A DNA stretch of 64,000 nt from Lethocerus indicus (GCA_019843655.1 JACDQD010000005.1:1267575-1331574), one strand, 5' to 3'; counted from the stretch's first letter, positions 1 to 13,290 are shown. Made by a program: numbers and translations. The notes: a model not told the origin generated them from the sequence alone.

Positions 1-1605
1 TCTGCCCCAAAATCAGTATTCAAGCGCCAAGTCTGCACCAAAAACAGTATTAGAGTCCTAAATCTGCCCCAAAAACAAGCGTTTATCGGCTAAATCTGAC
101 CCAAAATCATTATTCAAACGCTAAGTCTGCACAAAAAACAGTATTGGAGTCCTAAATCTGCCCCAAAACAAGCATTTATGGGAAAAATCTGCACCAAAAA
201 CAATATTAGAGTCCTAAATTTACCCTGAAAACAAGCATTTATGGGCAAAATCTGCACCAGAAACAGTATTCAAGCGCTAAGTTTCCACCAAAAACAAGCA
301 TTTATCGGCAAAATCTGCCCCAAAAACAAGCGTTTAGGGGCAAAATCTGCCCTAAAATCAGTATTCAAGCACTAAATCTGCACCAAAAACAAGCGTTTAG
401 GGGCAAAATCTGCCCTAAAAATCAGTATTCGAGCGCTAAATTTGCCCCAAAAGCGAGCATTTATGGGAAACATCTGCCCTTAATTAAGTATTAAAGCGCT
501 AAATCTGAACCAAAGAACAGTATTTAGGGGCTAATTCTCCACGAAAAAACAGTATTTCAGAGCTAAACCTACCCCAAAAACTTGAAACCAGTATTCAATC
601 CCCCAAGTCAGCCCGAAAACTGAAATGCCAAATCTACCTCCAATCAGTCCCGAAAAATAAATAGGCGTAAAATCGACCTGAAAATGCGGTTTTTAACAGC
701 AAAATCGGACCAAAAGTACGGTTTTTAGACGGAAATTTAAACCGAAAATACAGTTTTCGGATGAAAAATCATCCAAAAAATGCGGTTTTTAGGCCCAAAA
801 ATGGGGTTTTTAGGCGCAAAATCAGCCCTAAAATGCTGATTTTAGGCCAAAAAATGTGATTTATAGACCTAAAATCAGCCCTAAAATGCGGTTTTAGGCC
901 GACAAATGCGGTTTATAGGCTAAAAATCGGCGACAGAATGGGGTTTTTAGAGGCAATATTGGCACAAAAATGCGGTTTTTCGGCGCTAAATGGGACCAAA
1001 AATGCTGTTTTTAGGCCCAAAAATGGGGTTTTTAGGCGCAAAATCAGCCCTAAAATGCGGTTTTAAGGCGCAAAATCGGCATAAAATGGGGTTTTTAGAC
1101 GTAAAATCGGCCAAAAATGGGGTTTATAGACCCAAAATAAGCCCTAAAATGCGGTTTATAGGAACAAAATCGGCGAAAGAATGGGGTTTTTTCAGCCAAT
1201 ATTGGCACAAAAATGCGGTTTTTCGGCGTTAATAAATGGGACCAAAAAAGCTGTTTTTTGGCCCAAAAATGGGGTTTTTAGGCGCATAATCAGCCCTAAA
1301 ATGCTGTTTTTAGGCCAAAAAATGGGATTTATAGACCTAAAATCAGCCCTACAATGCGGTTTTCAGGCGTAATATCGGCGAAAAAATGGGGTTTTTGGAG
1401 GCAATAATGACACAAAAATGCGGTTTTTCGGCGCTAAATCTGCCCTAAAATACGGTTTTTAGGCGCAAAATCGGCGAAAAAATGGGGTTTATAGACCCAA
1501 AATAAGCCCTAAAATGCGGTTTTTAGGCGCAAAATCGGGGATTTTTGAGCCAATATTGGCACAAAAATGGCGGTTTTCGTTACCAAAAATGCGGGCCCAT
1601 GGGGT
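1..1605. repeat. Satellite A, left array (~31-bp units)
   Basis: The stretch is made of diverged units of about 31 bp, each pairing an AAAATC/AAATCTG box with a following CGGTTTTTAGG or CAGTATT box. Positions 1-620 use a variant with CTGCCCCAAAAACAAGCG and CAGTATTCAAGCGCT. From about 660 on, the dominant forms are AAAATGCGGTTTTTAGGC and AAAATGGGGTTTTTAGGC. Longer blocks recur: the GGCAATATTGGCACAAAAAT block near 950 reappears near 1190. Short ORFs inside it are simply open frames of the repeat and carry no protein signature. The array begins left of the window. Confidence 0.93.
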
Positions 1606-4600
1606 TAGGCGACAGATATCAAAATGCTACACTTGCCTGGCCTGAAAAAAATTTAGGTTTTAGAAAATTTTCAGATATCGGCCCATATTTCACCCACAAG
1701 TGTATTTAATTGAGCTACACTTGCCCCTAAAAGGAGGGCCTGGAAATCGAAAATTTATTTTAGAAAATTTTCAGATATCGGCCCCATATTTCACCCACAA
1801 GTGTATTTAATTGAGCTACACTTGCCCTAAAGGAGGGCCTGGAAATCGAAAATTTAGGTTTTTAGAAAATTTTCAGATATCGGCCCCATATTTCACCCAC
1901 AAGTGTATTTAATTGAGCTACACTTGCCCTAAAAAGGAGGGCCTGGAAATCGAAAATTTAGGTTTTAGAAAATTTTCTAGATATCGGCCCCCATATTTGG
2001 CACCCACAGTGTATTTGAATTGAGCTACACTTGCCCTAAAAGGAGGTCTGGAAATCGAAAAATTTAGGTTTTTAGAAAATTTTCAGATATCGGCCCCATA
2101 TTTCACCCACAAGTGTATTTAATTGAGCTACACTTGCCCCTAAAAGGAGGGCCTGGAAATCGAAAATTTAGGTTTTTAGAAAATTTTCAGATATCGGCCC
2201 CATATTTCACCCACAAGTGTATTTAATTGAGCTACACTTGCCCCTAAAAGGAGGGCCTGGAAATCGAAAATTTAGGTTTTTAGAAAATTTTCAGATATCG
2301 GTCTTTATATTTCACCCACAAGTGTATTTAATTGAGCTACACTTGCCCCTAAAAGGAGGGCCTGGAAATCGAAAATTTAGGTTTTTAGAAAATTTTCAGA
2401 TATCGGCCCCATATTTCACCCACAAGTGTATTTAATTGAGCTACACTTGCCCCTAAAAGGAGGGCCTGGAAATCGAAAATTTAGGTTTTTAGAAAATTTT
2501 CAGATATCGGCCCCATATTTCACCCACAAGTGTATTTAATTGAGCTACACTTGCCCTAAAAGGAGGGCCTGGAAATCGAAAATTTAGGTTTTAGAAAATT
2601 TTCAGATATCGGCCCCATATTTCCCCACCCACAAGTGTATTTAATTGAGCTACACTTGCCCCTAAAAGGAGGGCCTGGAAATCGAAAATTTAGGTTTTAG
2701 AAAATTTTCAGATATCGGCCCATATTTCACCCACAAGTGTATTTAATTGAGCTACACTTGCCCCTAAAAGGAGGGCCTGAAATCGAAAATTTAGGTTTTA
2801 GAAAATTTTCAGATATCGGCCCCATATTTCACCCACAAGTGTATTTAATTGAGCTACACTTGCCCTAAAAGGGCCTAAATCGAAAATTTAGGTTTTAGAA
2901 AATTTTCAGATATCGGATATTTCACCACAAGTGTATTTAATTGAGCTTTACACTTGCCACTAAAAGGAGATCGAAAATTTAGGTTTTAGAAAATTTTCGA
3001 TATCGGCCCCATATCACCACAAGTGTATTTAATTGAGCTACACTTGCCCCTAAAGGAGGGCCTGAAATCGAAAATTTAGGTTTTAGAAAATTTTCAGATA
3101 TCGGGGCTTCCCATATTTCACCCACAAGTGTATTTAATTGAGCTACACTTGCCTAAAAGTAGGGACCCTGGGAAATCGAAAATTTAGGTTTTAGAAAATT
3201 TTCAGATATCGGCCCCATATTTCACCCACAAGTGTATTTAATTGAGCTACACTTGCCCCTAAAAGGAGGGCCTGGAAATCGAAAATTTAGGTTTTAGAGA
3301 TATCGGCCCCATATTTCACCCACAAGTGTATTTAATTGAGCTACACTTGTGAAAATCGAAAATTTAGGTTTTTAGAAAATTTTCAGATATCGGCCCCATA
3401 TTTCACCCACAAGTGTATTTAATTGAGCTACACTTGCCCCTAAAGGAGGGCCTGAAAATCGAAAATTTAGGTTTTAGAAAATTTTCAGATATCGGCCCCA
3501 TATTTCACCCACAAGTGTATTTAATTGAGCTACACTTGGAGGGCCCTTTAGGTTTTAGAAAATTTTCAGATATCGGCCCCATATTTCACCCACAAGTGTA
3601 TTTAATTGAGCTACACTTGCCCCTAAAAGGAGGGCCTGGAAATCGAAAATTTAGGTTTTTAGAAAATTTTCAGATATCGGCCCCATATTTCACCCACAAG
3701 TGTATTTAATTGAGCTACACTTGCCCTAAAGGAGGGCCTGAAAATCGAAAATTTAGGTTTTAGAAAATTTTCAGATATCGGCCCCATATTTCACCCACAA
3801 GTGTATTTAATGAGCTACAAGTGGAGGGCCTTCGAAAATTAGGTTTTAGAAAATTTTCAGATATCGGCCCCATATTTCACCCACAAGTGCTACACTTGCC
3901 CCTAAAAGGAGGCCTGAAAATCGGGCCTATATTTCACCCACAAGTGTATTTAATCTACCTTGAAACTGGAAATTTAGGTTTTAGAAAATTTTCAGATATC
4001 GGCCCTATATTTCACCCAAGTGTATTTAATTGAGCTACACTTGCCCCTAAAGGAGGAAAATCGAAAATTTAGGCCTGTGTATTTAATTGAGCTACACTTG
4101 CCCCTAAAATGAAAATCGAAAATTTAGGTTTTAGAAAATTTTCAGGTATTTCAGAAAATTTTCAGATATCGGCCCCAAAGGAGGGCCTATTTTAGGTTTT
4201 AGAAAATTTTCAGATATCGGCCCCATATTTCACCCACAAGTGTATTTAATTGAGCTACACTTGCCCCTAAAAGGAGGGCCTGAAAATCGAAAATTTAGGT
4301 TTTTAGAAAATTTTCAGATATCGGCCCCATATTTCACCCACAAGTGTATTTAATTGAGCTACAATTGCCCTTAAAAGTGAGGGGGTCTGGAAATCGAAAA
4401 TTTAGGTTTTTAGAAAATTTTCAGATATCGGCCCCATATTTCACCCACAAGTGTATTTAATTGAGCTACACTTGCCCCTAAAAGGAGGGCCTGAAAATCG
4501 AAAATTTAGGTTTTTAGAAAATTTTCAGATATCGGCCCCATATTTCACCCACAAGTGTATTTAATTGAGCTACACTTGCCCCTAAAAGGAGGGCCTGAAA

Positions 4601-7600
4601 ATCGAAAATTTAGGTTTTTAGAAAATTTTCAGATATCGGCCCCATATTTCACCCACAAGTGTATTTAATTGAGCTACACTTGCCCCTAAAAGGAGGGCCT
4701 GAAAATCGAAAATTTAGGTTTTTAGAAAATTTTCAGATATCGGCCCCCTATTTCACCCACAAGTGTATTTAATTGAGCTACACTTGCCCCTAAAAGGAGG
4801 GCCTGGAAATCGAAAATTTAGGTTTTTAGAAAATTTTCAGATATCGGCCCCATATTTCACCCACAAGTGTATTTAATTGAGCTACACTTGCCCCTAAAAG
4901 GAGGGCCTGAAAATCGAAAATTTAGGTTTTTAGAAAATTTTCAGATATCGGCCCCATATTTCACCCACAAGTGTATTTAATTGAGCTACACTTGCCCCTA
5001 AAAGGAGGGGCTGGAAATCGAAAATTTAGGTTTTTCGAAAATTTTCAGATATCGGCCCCATATTTCACCCACAAGTGTATTTAATTGAGCTACACTTGCC
5101 CCTAAAAGGAGGGCCTGGAAATCGAAAATTTAGGTTTTTAGAAAATTTTCAGATATCGGCCCCATATTTCACCCACAAGTGTATTTAATTGAGCTACACT
5201 TGCCCCTAAAAGGAGGGCCTGGAAATCGAAAATTTAGGTTTTTAGAAAATTTTCAGATATCGGCCCCATATTTCACCCACAAGTGTATTTAATTGAGCTA
5301 CACTTGCCCTTAAAAGTGAGGGGCCTGAAAATCGGAAAATTTAGGTTTTAGAAAATTTTCAGATATCGGCCCCATATTTCACCCACAAGTGTATTTAATT
5401 GAGCTACACTTGCCCCTAAAAGGAGGGCCTGGAAATCGAAAATTTAGGTTTTTAGAAAATTTTCAGATATCGGCCCCATATTTCACCCACAAGTGTATTT
5501 AATTGAGCTACACTTGCCCCTAAAAGGAGGGCCTGGAAATCGAAAATTTAGGTTTTTAGAAAATTTTCAGATATCGGCCCCATATTTCACCCACAAGTGT
5601 ATTTAATTGAGCTACACTTGCCCCTAAAAGGAGGGGTCGGAAATCGAAAATTTAGGTTTTTAGAAAATTTTCAGATATCGGCCCCATATTTCACCCACAA
5701 GTGTATTTAATTGAGCTACACTTGCCCCTAAAAGGAGGGCCTGGAAATCGAAAATTTAGGTTTTTAGAAAATTTTCAGATATCGGCCCCATATTTCACCC
5801 ACAAGTGTATTTAATTGAGCTACACTTGCCCCTAAAAGGAGGGCCTGGAAATCGAAAATTTAGGTTTTTAGAAAATTTTCAGATATCGGCCCCATATTTC
5901 ACCCACAAGTGTATTTAATTGAGCTACACTTGCCCCTAAAAGGAGGGCCTGGAAATCGAAAATTTAGGTTTTTAGAAAATTTTCAGATATCGGCCCCATA
6001 TTTCACCCACAAGTGTATTTAATTGAGCTACACTTGCCCCTAAAAGGAGGGCCTGGAAATCGAAAATTTAGGTTTTAGAAAATTTTCAGATATCGGCCCC
6101 ATATTTCACCCACAAGTGTATTTAATTGAGCTACACTTGCCCCTAAAAGGAGGGCCTGGAAATCGAAAATTTAGGTTTTTAGAAAATTTTCAGATATCGG
6201 CCCCATATTTCACCCACAAGTGTATTTAATTGAGCTACACTTGCCCCTAAAAGGAGGGCCTGAAAATCGAAAATTTAGGTTTTTAGAAAATTTTCAGATA
6301 TCGGCCCCATATTTCACCCACAAGTGTATTTAATTGAGCTACACTTGCCCCTAAAAGGAGGGCCTGAAAATCGAAAATTTAGGTTTTTAGAAAATTTTCA
6401 GATATCGGCCCCATATTTCACCCACAAGTGTATTTAATTGAGCTACACTTGCCCCTAAAGGAGGGCCTGAAATCGAAAATTTAGGTTTTAGAAAATTTTC
6501 AGATATCGGCCCCATATTTCACCCACAAGTGTATTTAATTGAGCTACACTTGCCCCTAAAAGGAGGGCCTGAAAATCGAAAATTTAGGTTTTTAGAAAAT
6601 TTTCAGATATCGGCCCCATATTTCACCCACAAGTGTATTTAATTGAGCTACACTTGCCCCTAAAAGGAGGGCCTGAAAATCGAAAATTTAGGTTTTTAGA
6701 AAATTTTCAGATATCGGCCCCATATTTCACCCACAAGTGTATTTAATTGAGCTACACTTGCCCCTAAAAGGAGGGCCTGGAAATCGAAAATTTAGGTTTT
6801 TAGAAAATTTTCAGATATCGGCCCCATATTTCACCCACAAGTGTATTTAATTGAGCTACACTTGCCCCTAAAAGGAGGGCCTGAAAATCGAAAATTTAGG
6901 TTTTTAGAAAATTTTCAGATATCGGCCCCATATTTCACCCACAAGTGTATTTAATTGAGCTACACTTGCCCCTAAAAGGAGGGCCTGAAAATCGAAAATT
7001 TAGGTTTTTAGAAAATTTTCAGATATCGGCCCCATATTTCACCCACAAGTGTATTTAATTGAGCTACACTTGCCCCTAAAAGGAGCGCCTGAAAATCGGA
7101 AATTTAGGTTTTTAGAAAATTTTCAGATATCGGCCCCATATTTCACCCACAAGTGTATTTAATTGAGCTACACTTGCCCCTAAAAGGAGGGCCTGGAAAT
7201 CGAAAATTTAGGTTTTTAGAAAATTTTCAGATATCGGCCCCATATTTCACCCACAAGTGTATTTAATTGAGCTACACTTGCCCCTAAAAGGAGGGCCTGA
7301 AAATCGAAAATTTAGGTTTTTAGAAAATTTTCAGATATCGGCCCCATATTTCACCCACAAGTGTATTTAATTGAGCTACACTTGCCCCTAAAAGGAGGGC
7401 CCCCATATTTCACCCACAAGTGTATTTAATTGAGCTACACTTGCCCCTAAAAGGAGGGCCTTTAGGTTTTAGAAAATTTTCAGATATCGGCCCCATATTT
7501 CACCCACAAGTGTATTTAATTGAGCTACACTTGCCCCTAAAAGGAGGGCCTGGAAATCGAAAATTTAGGTTTTTAGAAAATTTTCAGATATCGGCCCCAT

Positions 7601-9290
7601 ATTTCACCCACAAGTGTATTTAATTGAGCTACACTTGCCCCTAAAAGGAGGGCCTGAAAATCGAAAATTTAGGTTTTTAGAAAATTTTCAGATATCGGCC
7701 CCATATTTCACCCACAAGTGTATTTAATTGAGCTACACTTGCCCCTAAAAGGAGGGCCTAGAAATCGAAAATTTAGGTTTTTAGAAAATTTTCAGATATC
7801 GGCCCCATATTTCACCCACAAGTGTATTTAATTGAGCTACACTTGCCCCTAAAAGGAGGGCCTGGAAATCGAAAATTTAGGTTTTTAGAAAATTTTCAGA
7901 TATCGGCCCCATATTTCACCCACAAGTGTATTTAATTGAGCTACACTTGCCCCTAAAAGGAGGGCCTGAAAATCGAAAATTTAGGTTTTTAGAAAATTTT
8001 CAGATATCGGCCCCATATTTCACCCACAAGTGTATTTAATTGAGCTACACTTGCCCCTAAAAGGAGGGCCTGAAAATCGAAAATTTAGGTTTTTAGAAAA
8101 TTTTCAGATATCGGCCCCATATTTCACCCACAAGTGTATTTAATTGAGCTACACTTGCCCCTAAAAGGAGGGCCTGAAAATCGAAAATTTAGGTTTTTAG
8201 AAAATTTTCAGATATCGGCCCCATATTTCACCCACAAGTGTATTTAATTGAGCTACACTTGCCCCTAAAAGGAGGGCCTGAAAATCGAAAATTTAGGTTT
8301 TTAGAAAATTTTCAGATATCGGCCCCATATTTCACCCACAAGTGTATTTAATTGAGCTACACTTGCCCCTAAAAGGAGGGCCTGGAAATCGAAAATTTAG
8401 GTTTTTAGAAAATTTTCAGATATCGGCCCCATATTTCACCCACAAGTGTATTTAATTGAGCTACACTTGCCCCTAAAAGGAGGGCCTGAAATCGAAAATT
8501 TAGGTTTTTAGAAAATTTTCAGATATCGGCCCCATATTTCACCCACAAGTGTATTTAATTGAGCTACACTTGCCCCTAAAGGAGGGCCTGGAAAATCGAA
8601 AATTTAGGTTTTAGAAAATTTTCAGATATCGGCCCCATATTTCACCCACAAGTGTATTTAATTGAGCTACACTTGCCCCTAAAAGGAGGGCCTGGAAATC
8701 GAAAATTTAGGTTTTTAGAAAATTTTCAGATATCGGCCCCATATTTCACCCACAAGTGTATTTAATTGAGCTACACTTGCCCCTAAAAGGAGGGCCTGGA
8801 AATCGAAAATTTAGGTTTTAGAAAATTTTCAGATATCGGTATTTAATTGAGCCCTTGCCCTAAAGGAGGGCCTAAATCGAAAATTTAGGTTTTAGAAAAT
8901 TTTCAGATATCCCCCATATTTCACCCACAAGTGTATTTAATTGAGCTACACTTGCCCTAAAAGGAGGGCCTGAAATCGAAAATTTAGGTTTTAGAAAATT
9001 TTCAGATATCGGCCCCATATTTCACCCACAAGTGTATTTAATTGAGCTACACTTGCCCCTAAAAGGAGGGCCTGAAAATCGAAAATTTAGGTTTTTAGAA
9101 AATTTTCAGATATCGGCCCCATATTTCACCCACAAGTGTATTTAATTGAGCTACACTTGCCCCTAAAAGGAGGGCCTGGAAATCGAAAATTTAGGTTTTT
9201 CGAAAATTTTCAGATATCGGTCCCATATTTCACCCACAAGTGTATTTAATTGAGCTACACTTGCCCCTAAAAAGGAGAGCCTTGGAATCG
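1606..9290. repeat. Satellite B, 104-bp tandem array (about 70 copies)
   Basis: Head-to-tail repeat with a modal period of 104 bp, measured from successive AAGTGTATTTAATTGAGC boxes (for example 5491 to 5595). Each unit contains CACCCACAAGTG, TTGAGCTACACTTG, CCCCTAAAAGGAGGGCCTG, AAATCGAAAATTTAGG and GAAAATTTTCAGATATCGG. CAAGTGTA and TACACTTG form a perfect 8-bp inverted repeat with an 11-bp spacer, and GAAAATTTTC is itself a palindrome. Units at about 4200-8450 are nearly identical. Those at 2560-4160 and 8800-8960 carry internal deletions and shortened homopolymers. No protein is plausible; open frames are by-products of the period. Confidence 0.97.
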
Positions 9291-9299
9291 AAAAAAAAT

Positions 9300-11690
9300 T
9301 TAGGTTTTAGAAAATTTTGGGCCGCGCCTAAAAAAAATCCGCGCCGAAAAATTTTGGCCAATATTGGCTTTATAAACCCCATTCTTTCGCCTAAAACCGC
9401 ATTTTAGGCTTATTAGGTCTATAAACCCCATTTTGGCCGATTTTGGTCTAAAACCGTATTTTAGGCTGATTTTGCGCCTAAAACCCCATTTTTGGGCCCA
9501 AAACAGCATTTTTACCAATAGCGCCGAAAACCGCATTTTGTGCCAATATTGCCTCTAAAACCCAATTCTTTCCCCATTTTGCGCCTAAAACCGCATTTTA
9601 GGGCTTATTTTGGTCTATAAACCCATTTTAGGCCGATTTTGCAAAAATTTCGATTTTGCGCCTAAAACCGCATTTTAGGGTTGATTTTGCCCTAAAACCC
9701 CATTTTTGGGCCTAAAACCGCATTTTGGTCCCATTTAGCGCCGAAAAACCGCATTTTGTGCCAATATTGCAAAACCCCATTCTTTCGCCGATTTTTCGCC
9801 TAAAACCGCATTTTAGGTCTTATTTTGGGTCTATAAACCCCATTTTGGCCGATTTTGTTATAAAACCGCCGATTTTGCGCCTAAAACAGCATTTGAGGGC
9901 TGATTTTGGGTCCATAAACCCCATTTTTTTTTTGCGTCTAAAACCGCATTTAGGCTTATTTTGGGTCTAAAAACCTATTTTAGGGTATTTTGGGTCTATA
10001 AACCCTATTTTAGGGTTTATTTGGTCTATAGACTATATTTTTGGCCGATTTTGCTAAAACCCCATTTTTCGCCATTTTGCCCTAAAACCGCATTTTAGGG
10101 CAGATTTAGCGCCGAAAACCGCATTTTGTGCCAATATTGCCTCTAAAACCCCATTCTTTCCCCATTTTGCGCCTAAAACCGCATTTTAGGGTTGATTTTG
10201 CGCCTAAAAACCCCATTTTTGGGCCTAAAACCATTTTGGTCCATTTTTTGGGCCTAAAAACCCCATTTTTGGGCCTAAAAACCGCATTTTTGGTCCCATT
10301 TAGCGCCGAAAAACCGCATTTTTGTGCCAATATTGGCTCAATAAACCCCATTCTTTCGCCTAAAAACCGCATTTTAGGGCTTATTTTGGGTCTATAAACC
10401 CCATTTTTGGCCGATTTTGTGTCTAAAAACCGTATTTTAGGGCTGATTTTGCGCCTAAAAACCCCATTTTTGGGCCTAAAAACAGCATTTTTGGTCCCAT
10501 TTAGCGCCGAAAAACCGCATTTTTGTGCCACTATTGCCTCTAAAAACCCCATTCTTTCCCCGATTTTGCGCCTAAAAACCGCATTTTAGGGCTTATTTCG
10601 GGTCTATAAACCCCATTTTTGGCCGATTTTGCGTCTAAAAACCCGATTTTTTCGCCGATTTTGCGCCTAAAAACCGCATTTTTGGGCCTAAAAACCGCAT
10701 TTTTGGTCCCATTTAGCGCCGAAAAACCGCATTTTTGTGCCAATATTGGCTCAATAAACCCCATTCTTTCGCCTAAAAACCGCATTTTAGGGCTTATTTT
10801 GGGTCTATAAACCCCATTTTTGGCCGATTTTGTGTCTAAAAACCGTATTTTAGGGCTGATTTTGCTCCTAAAAACAGCATTTTTGGTCCCATTTAGCGCC
10901 GAAAAACCGCATTTTTGTGCCACTATTGCCTCTAAAAACCCAATTCATTCCCCGATTTTGCGCCTAAAAACCGTATTTTAGGACTTATTTTGGGTCTATA
11001 AACCCTATTTTAAGGCTTATTTTGGGTCTATATACCCTATTTTTGGCCGATTTTGCGTCTAAAAACCCCATTTTTTCGCCGATTTTGCGCCTAAAAACCG
11101 CATTTTAGGGCTGATTTTGCGCCTAAAAACCCCATTTTTGGGCCTAAAAACAGCATTTTTGGTCCCATTTAGCGCCGAAAAACCGCATTTTTGTGCCACT
11201 ATTGGCTCAAAAAACCCCATTCTTTCGCCGATTTTTCGCCTAAAAACCGCATTTTAGGTCTTATTTTGGGTCTATAAACCCCATTTTTGGCCGATTTTGC
11301 TTATAAAAACCTCCTTTTTTGGCCGATTTTGCGCCTAAAAACAGCATTTGAGGGCTGATTTTGGGTCCATAAACCCCATTTTTTGGCCGTTTTTGCGTCT
11401 AAAAACCGCATTTGTGGGCCTAAAAACCGCATATTTGGGGCGATATTGCTCCTAAAAACCGCATTTTTGGGCCGATATTGCTCCTAAAAACCGCATTTTT
11501 GGGTCGATATTGCGCCTAAAGACGCCATTTTTTGGCCGATTTTGGGCCTAACAATCCGATTTTTGGGTCGATTTCGCGCCTAAAAAACGCATTTTAGGCC
11601 TGATTTTGGGTCTATAAATCCCAATTTTTTGGTCTAAAAACCGCATTTTTGTGTCGATTTTGGGCCTAAAAACCGCATTTTAGGGCTGTC
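9300..11690. repeat. Satellite A, right array, inverted relative to the left one
   Basis: Same family as the left flank but read as its reverse complement: CCTAAAAACCGCATTTTAGG, GATTTTGCGCC and CCCCATTTTTGGGCC repeat throughout. A higher-order unit of about 413 bp is visible, because the block holding ATTGGCTCAATAAACCCC occurs at about 10335 and again at about 10748. Between 9300 and 10120 many A and T runs are one base shorter than in the equivalent boxes after 10200. The array stops about 140 bp before exon 3 of the POLR2C gene. Confidence 0.93.
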
Positions 11691-11830
11691 CTTGAACTAA
11701 AACTATAACGATAAAAGCTATTTTCTCAGCGTTCCAATATTCAATTTGAGCTGCTGTCGGTGGTGCAGTTCTACGGCATTTCTAAACAGGGCCAGTCTAA
11801 AATTATAAGCGGATTCAAATTTTTGCCTAC

Positions 11831-12008
11831 CGTCGCTCTCGCCGTAATCCGAGTCGCCGTCCTTATTCTTGGTCGTCGCCGGGACGACACTCGAATTTGA
11901 CGTCTTGAGGTCGGCTGTCGTCACGTGACGCGTCGAGTCGTCAATGCACTTGACGTCCAGCGTGAACTCGACGCTGCACTCCGAACAGAAGTCGACGCAA
12001 TGGCAGTC
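11831..12008 (-). CDS. POLR2C: POLR2C exon 3
   Basis: Acceptor GTGCAG, then GACTGCCATTGC. It encodes the zinc loop ([15 protein letters not shown]), [29 protein letters not shown] and DYGESD. It ends one base into a codon before a GTAGGC donor, the expected place for the DDILIV exon that is absent here. Confidence 0.93.
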
Positions 12009-12439
12009 CTGCACAATCGCAATTAATACACTTTAGAATGTTGGAATACCGTAGATTTCGTGTTCTTCTGTCTCCTTTCGCCGGTTTTATCTTTTTCCAG
12101 ACCGGTTTGCGGCTGTTCACCAGCCATTTTCAGTACTCCGGTGGATGCTTTTCGGTCTACCTCACTTGCACCTGTACTGACCGATAGTTGACTAAACAGT
12201 ATATATAAGCGACAGTGCAAAGACAATAATTTTAATATTAATACGATACAGTTGTAAATTGATAATTGAACATATGTATTTCAAAACAGGAACCGGCCAA
12301 ATTGAGTTTCCGGCGCACTCTACACATTTCACTGTATTTACGTAACACCTCTCTGTACGGTACATTTTTATAGTGCATTACAAACTGTGCACATTTGACT
12401 GGCAAGTATTGCTTTGGGCGCATAAATCAGAAACTAGAC

Positions 12440-12496
<57 letters not shown>

Positions 12497-13060
12497 TATT
12501 TTTTGTACAAAGATTTCTTCTAAAACGCAATTTTATTAGCGCACTGTCTCAGAAATGCGGATACTGCTACATATTTGGGTCGGCAACTAAATAATTGCGG
12601 ATTCTTCTCATCTTCGGGTGTGTGCTGCGCGCCCTTCTTATGTCGCGCATTTTTTGGTATAGTCGGGGCGTGTAATAAACATTTCACAATACTCTCTGTA
12701 GGTTTGAAGATGTAAACCCGCAATTACTTAGTCGCCGACCTGCAATACATGCACAATTGCACGGAACATCGGTACTGGTGGTTCTAGCCGACCTTTAGTC
12801 AGTCGCTAAAATATCGACAAGTTCACAACCGGACAGAGTACAATTTAAACTCACAATTGTTGACACTGTAGCAATTTTCATTAGAAATTCTCCCTGTGTT
12901 TTATATATATATATATATTTATCATTACATAAATATATATAATCGTAGCATAATGGCAGATATTGCAGTCTTTCAGTTCTTTTAAAATTTAAAAAATGTG
13001 GTTTCATTAGAAAATTGTTGACACTGTAGCAATTTTCATTAGAAATTCTCCTGTTTTATC

Positions 13061-13094
<34 letters not shown>

Positions 13095-13235
13095 TTATAA
13101 TTACATATATATAATCGTAGCATAATGGCAGATATTTGCAGAGTCTTTTCGATTCTTTTAAAATTAAAAAAAATGTGGTTTCATTAGAAAATTGTTGACA
13201 CTGTAGCAATTTTCATTAGAAATTCTCCCTGTGTT

Positions 13236-13290
<55 letters not shown>

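Noticed and set aside
990..1372. Open frames of 60-80 codons within satellite A
   Set aside because: They are translations of the ~31-bp repeat (repeating GF-x-KS type patterns), not genes.
1..1605. Telomeric repeat
   Set aside because: No TTAGG or TTAGGG tracts; unit length and sequence are those of a satellite.
2217..7623. Open frames reading MYLIELHLPLKGG repeatedly
   Set aside because: They arise from the 104-bp satellite: the period is not a multiple of three and each frame soon closes. No protein family.
1606..9290. CRISPR array
   Set aside because: Regular spacing, but the whole unit is repeated with no unique spacers, and the host is eukaryotic.
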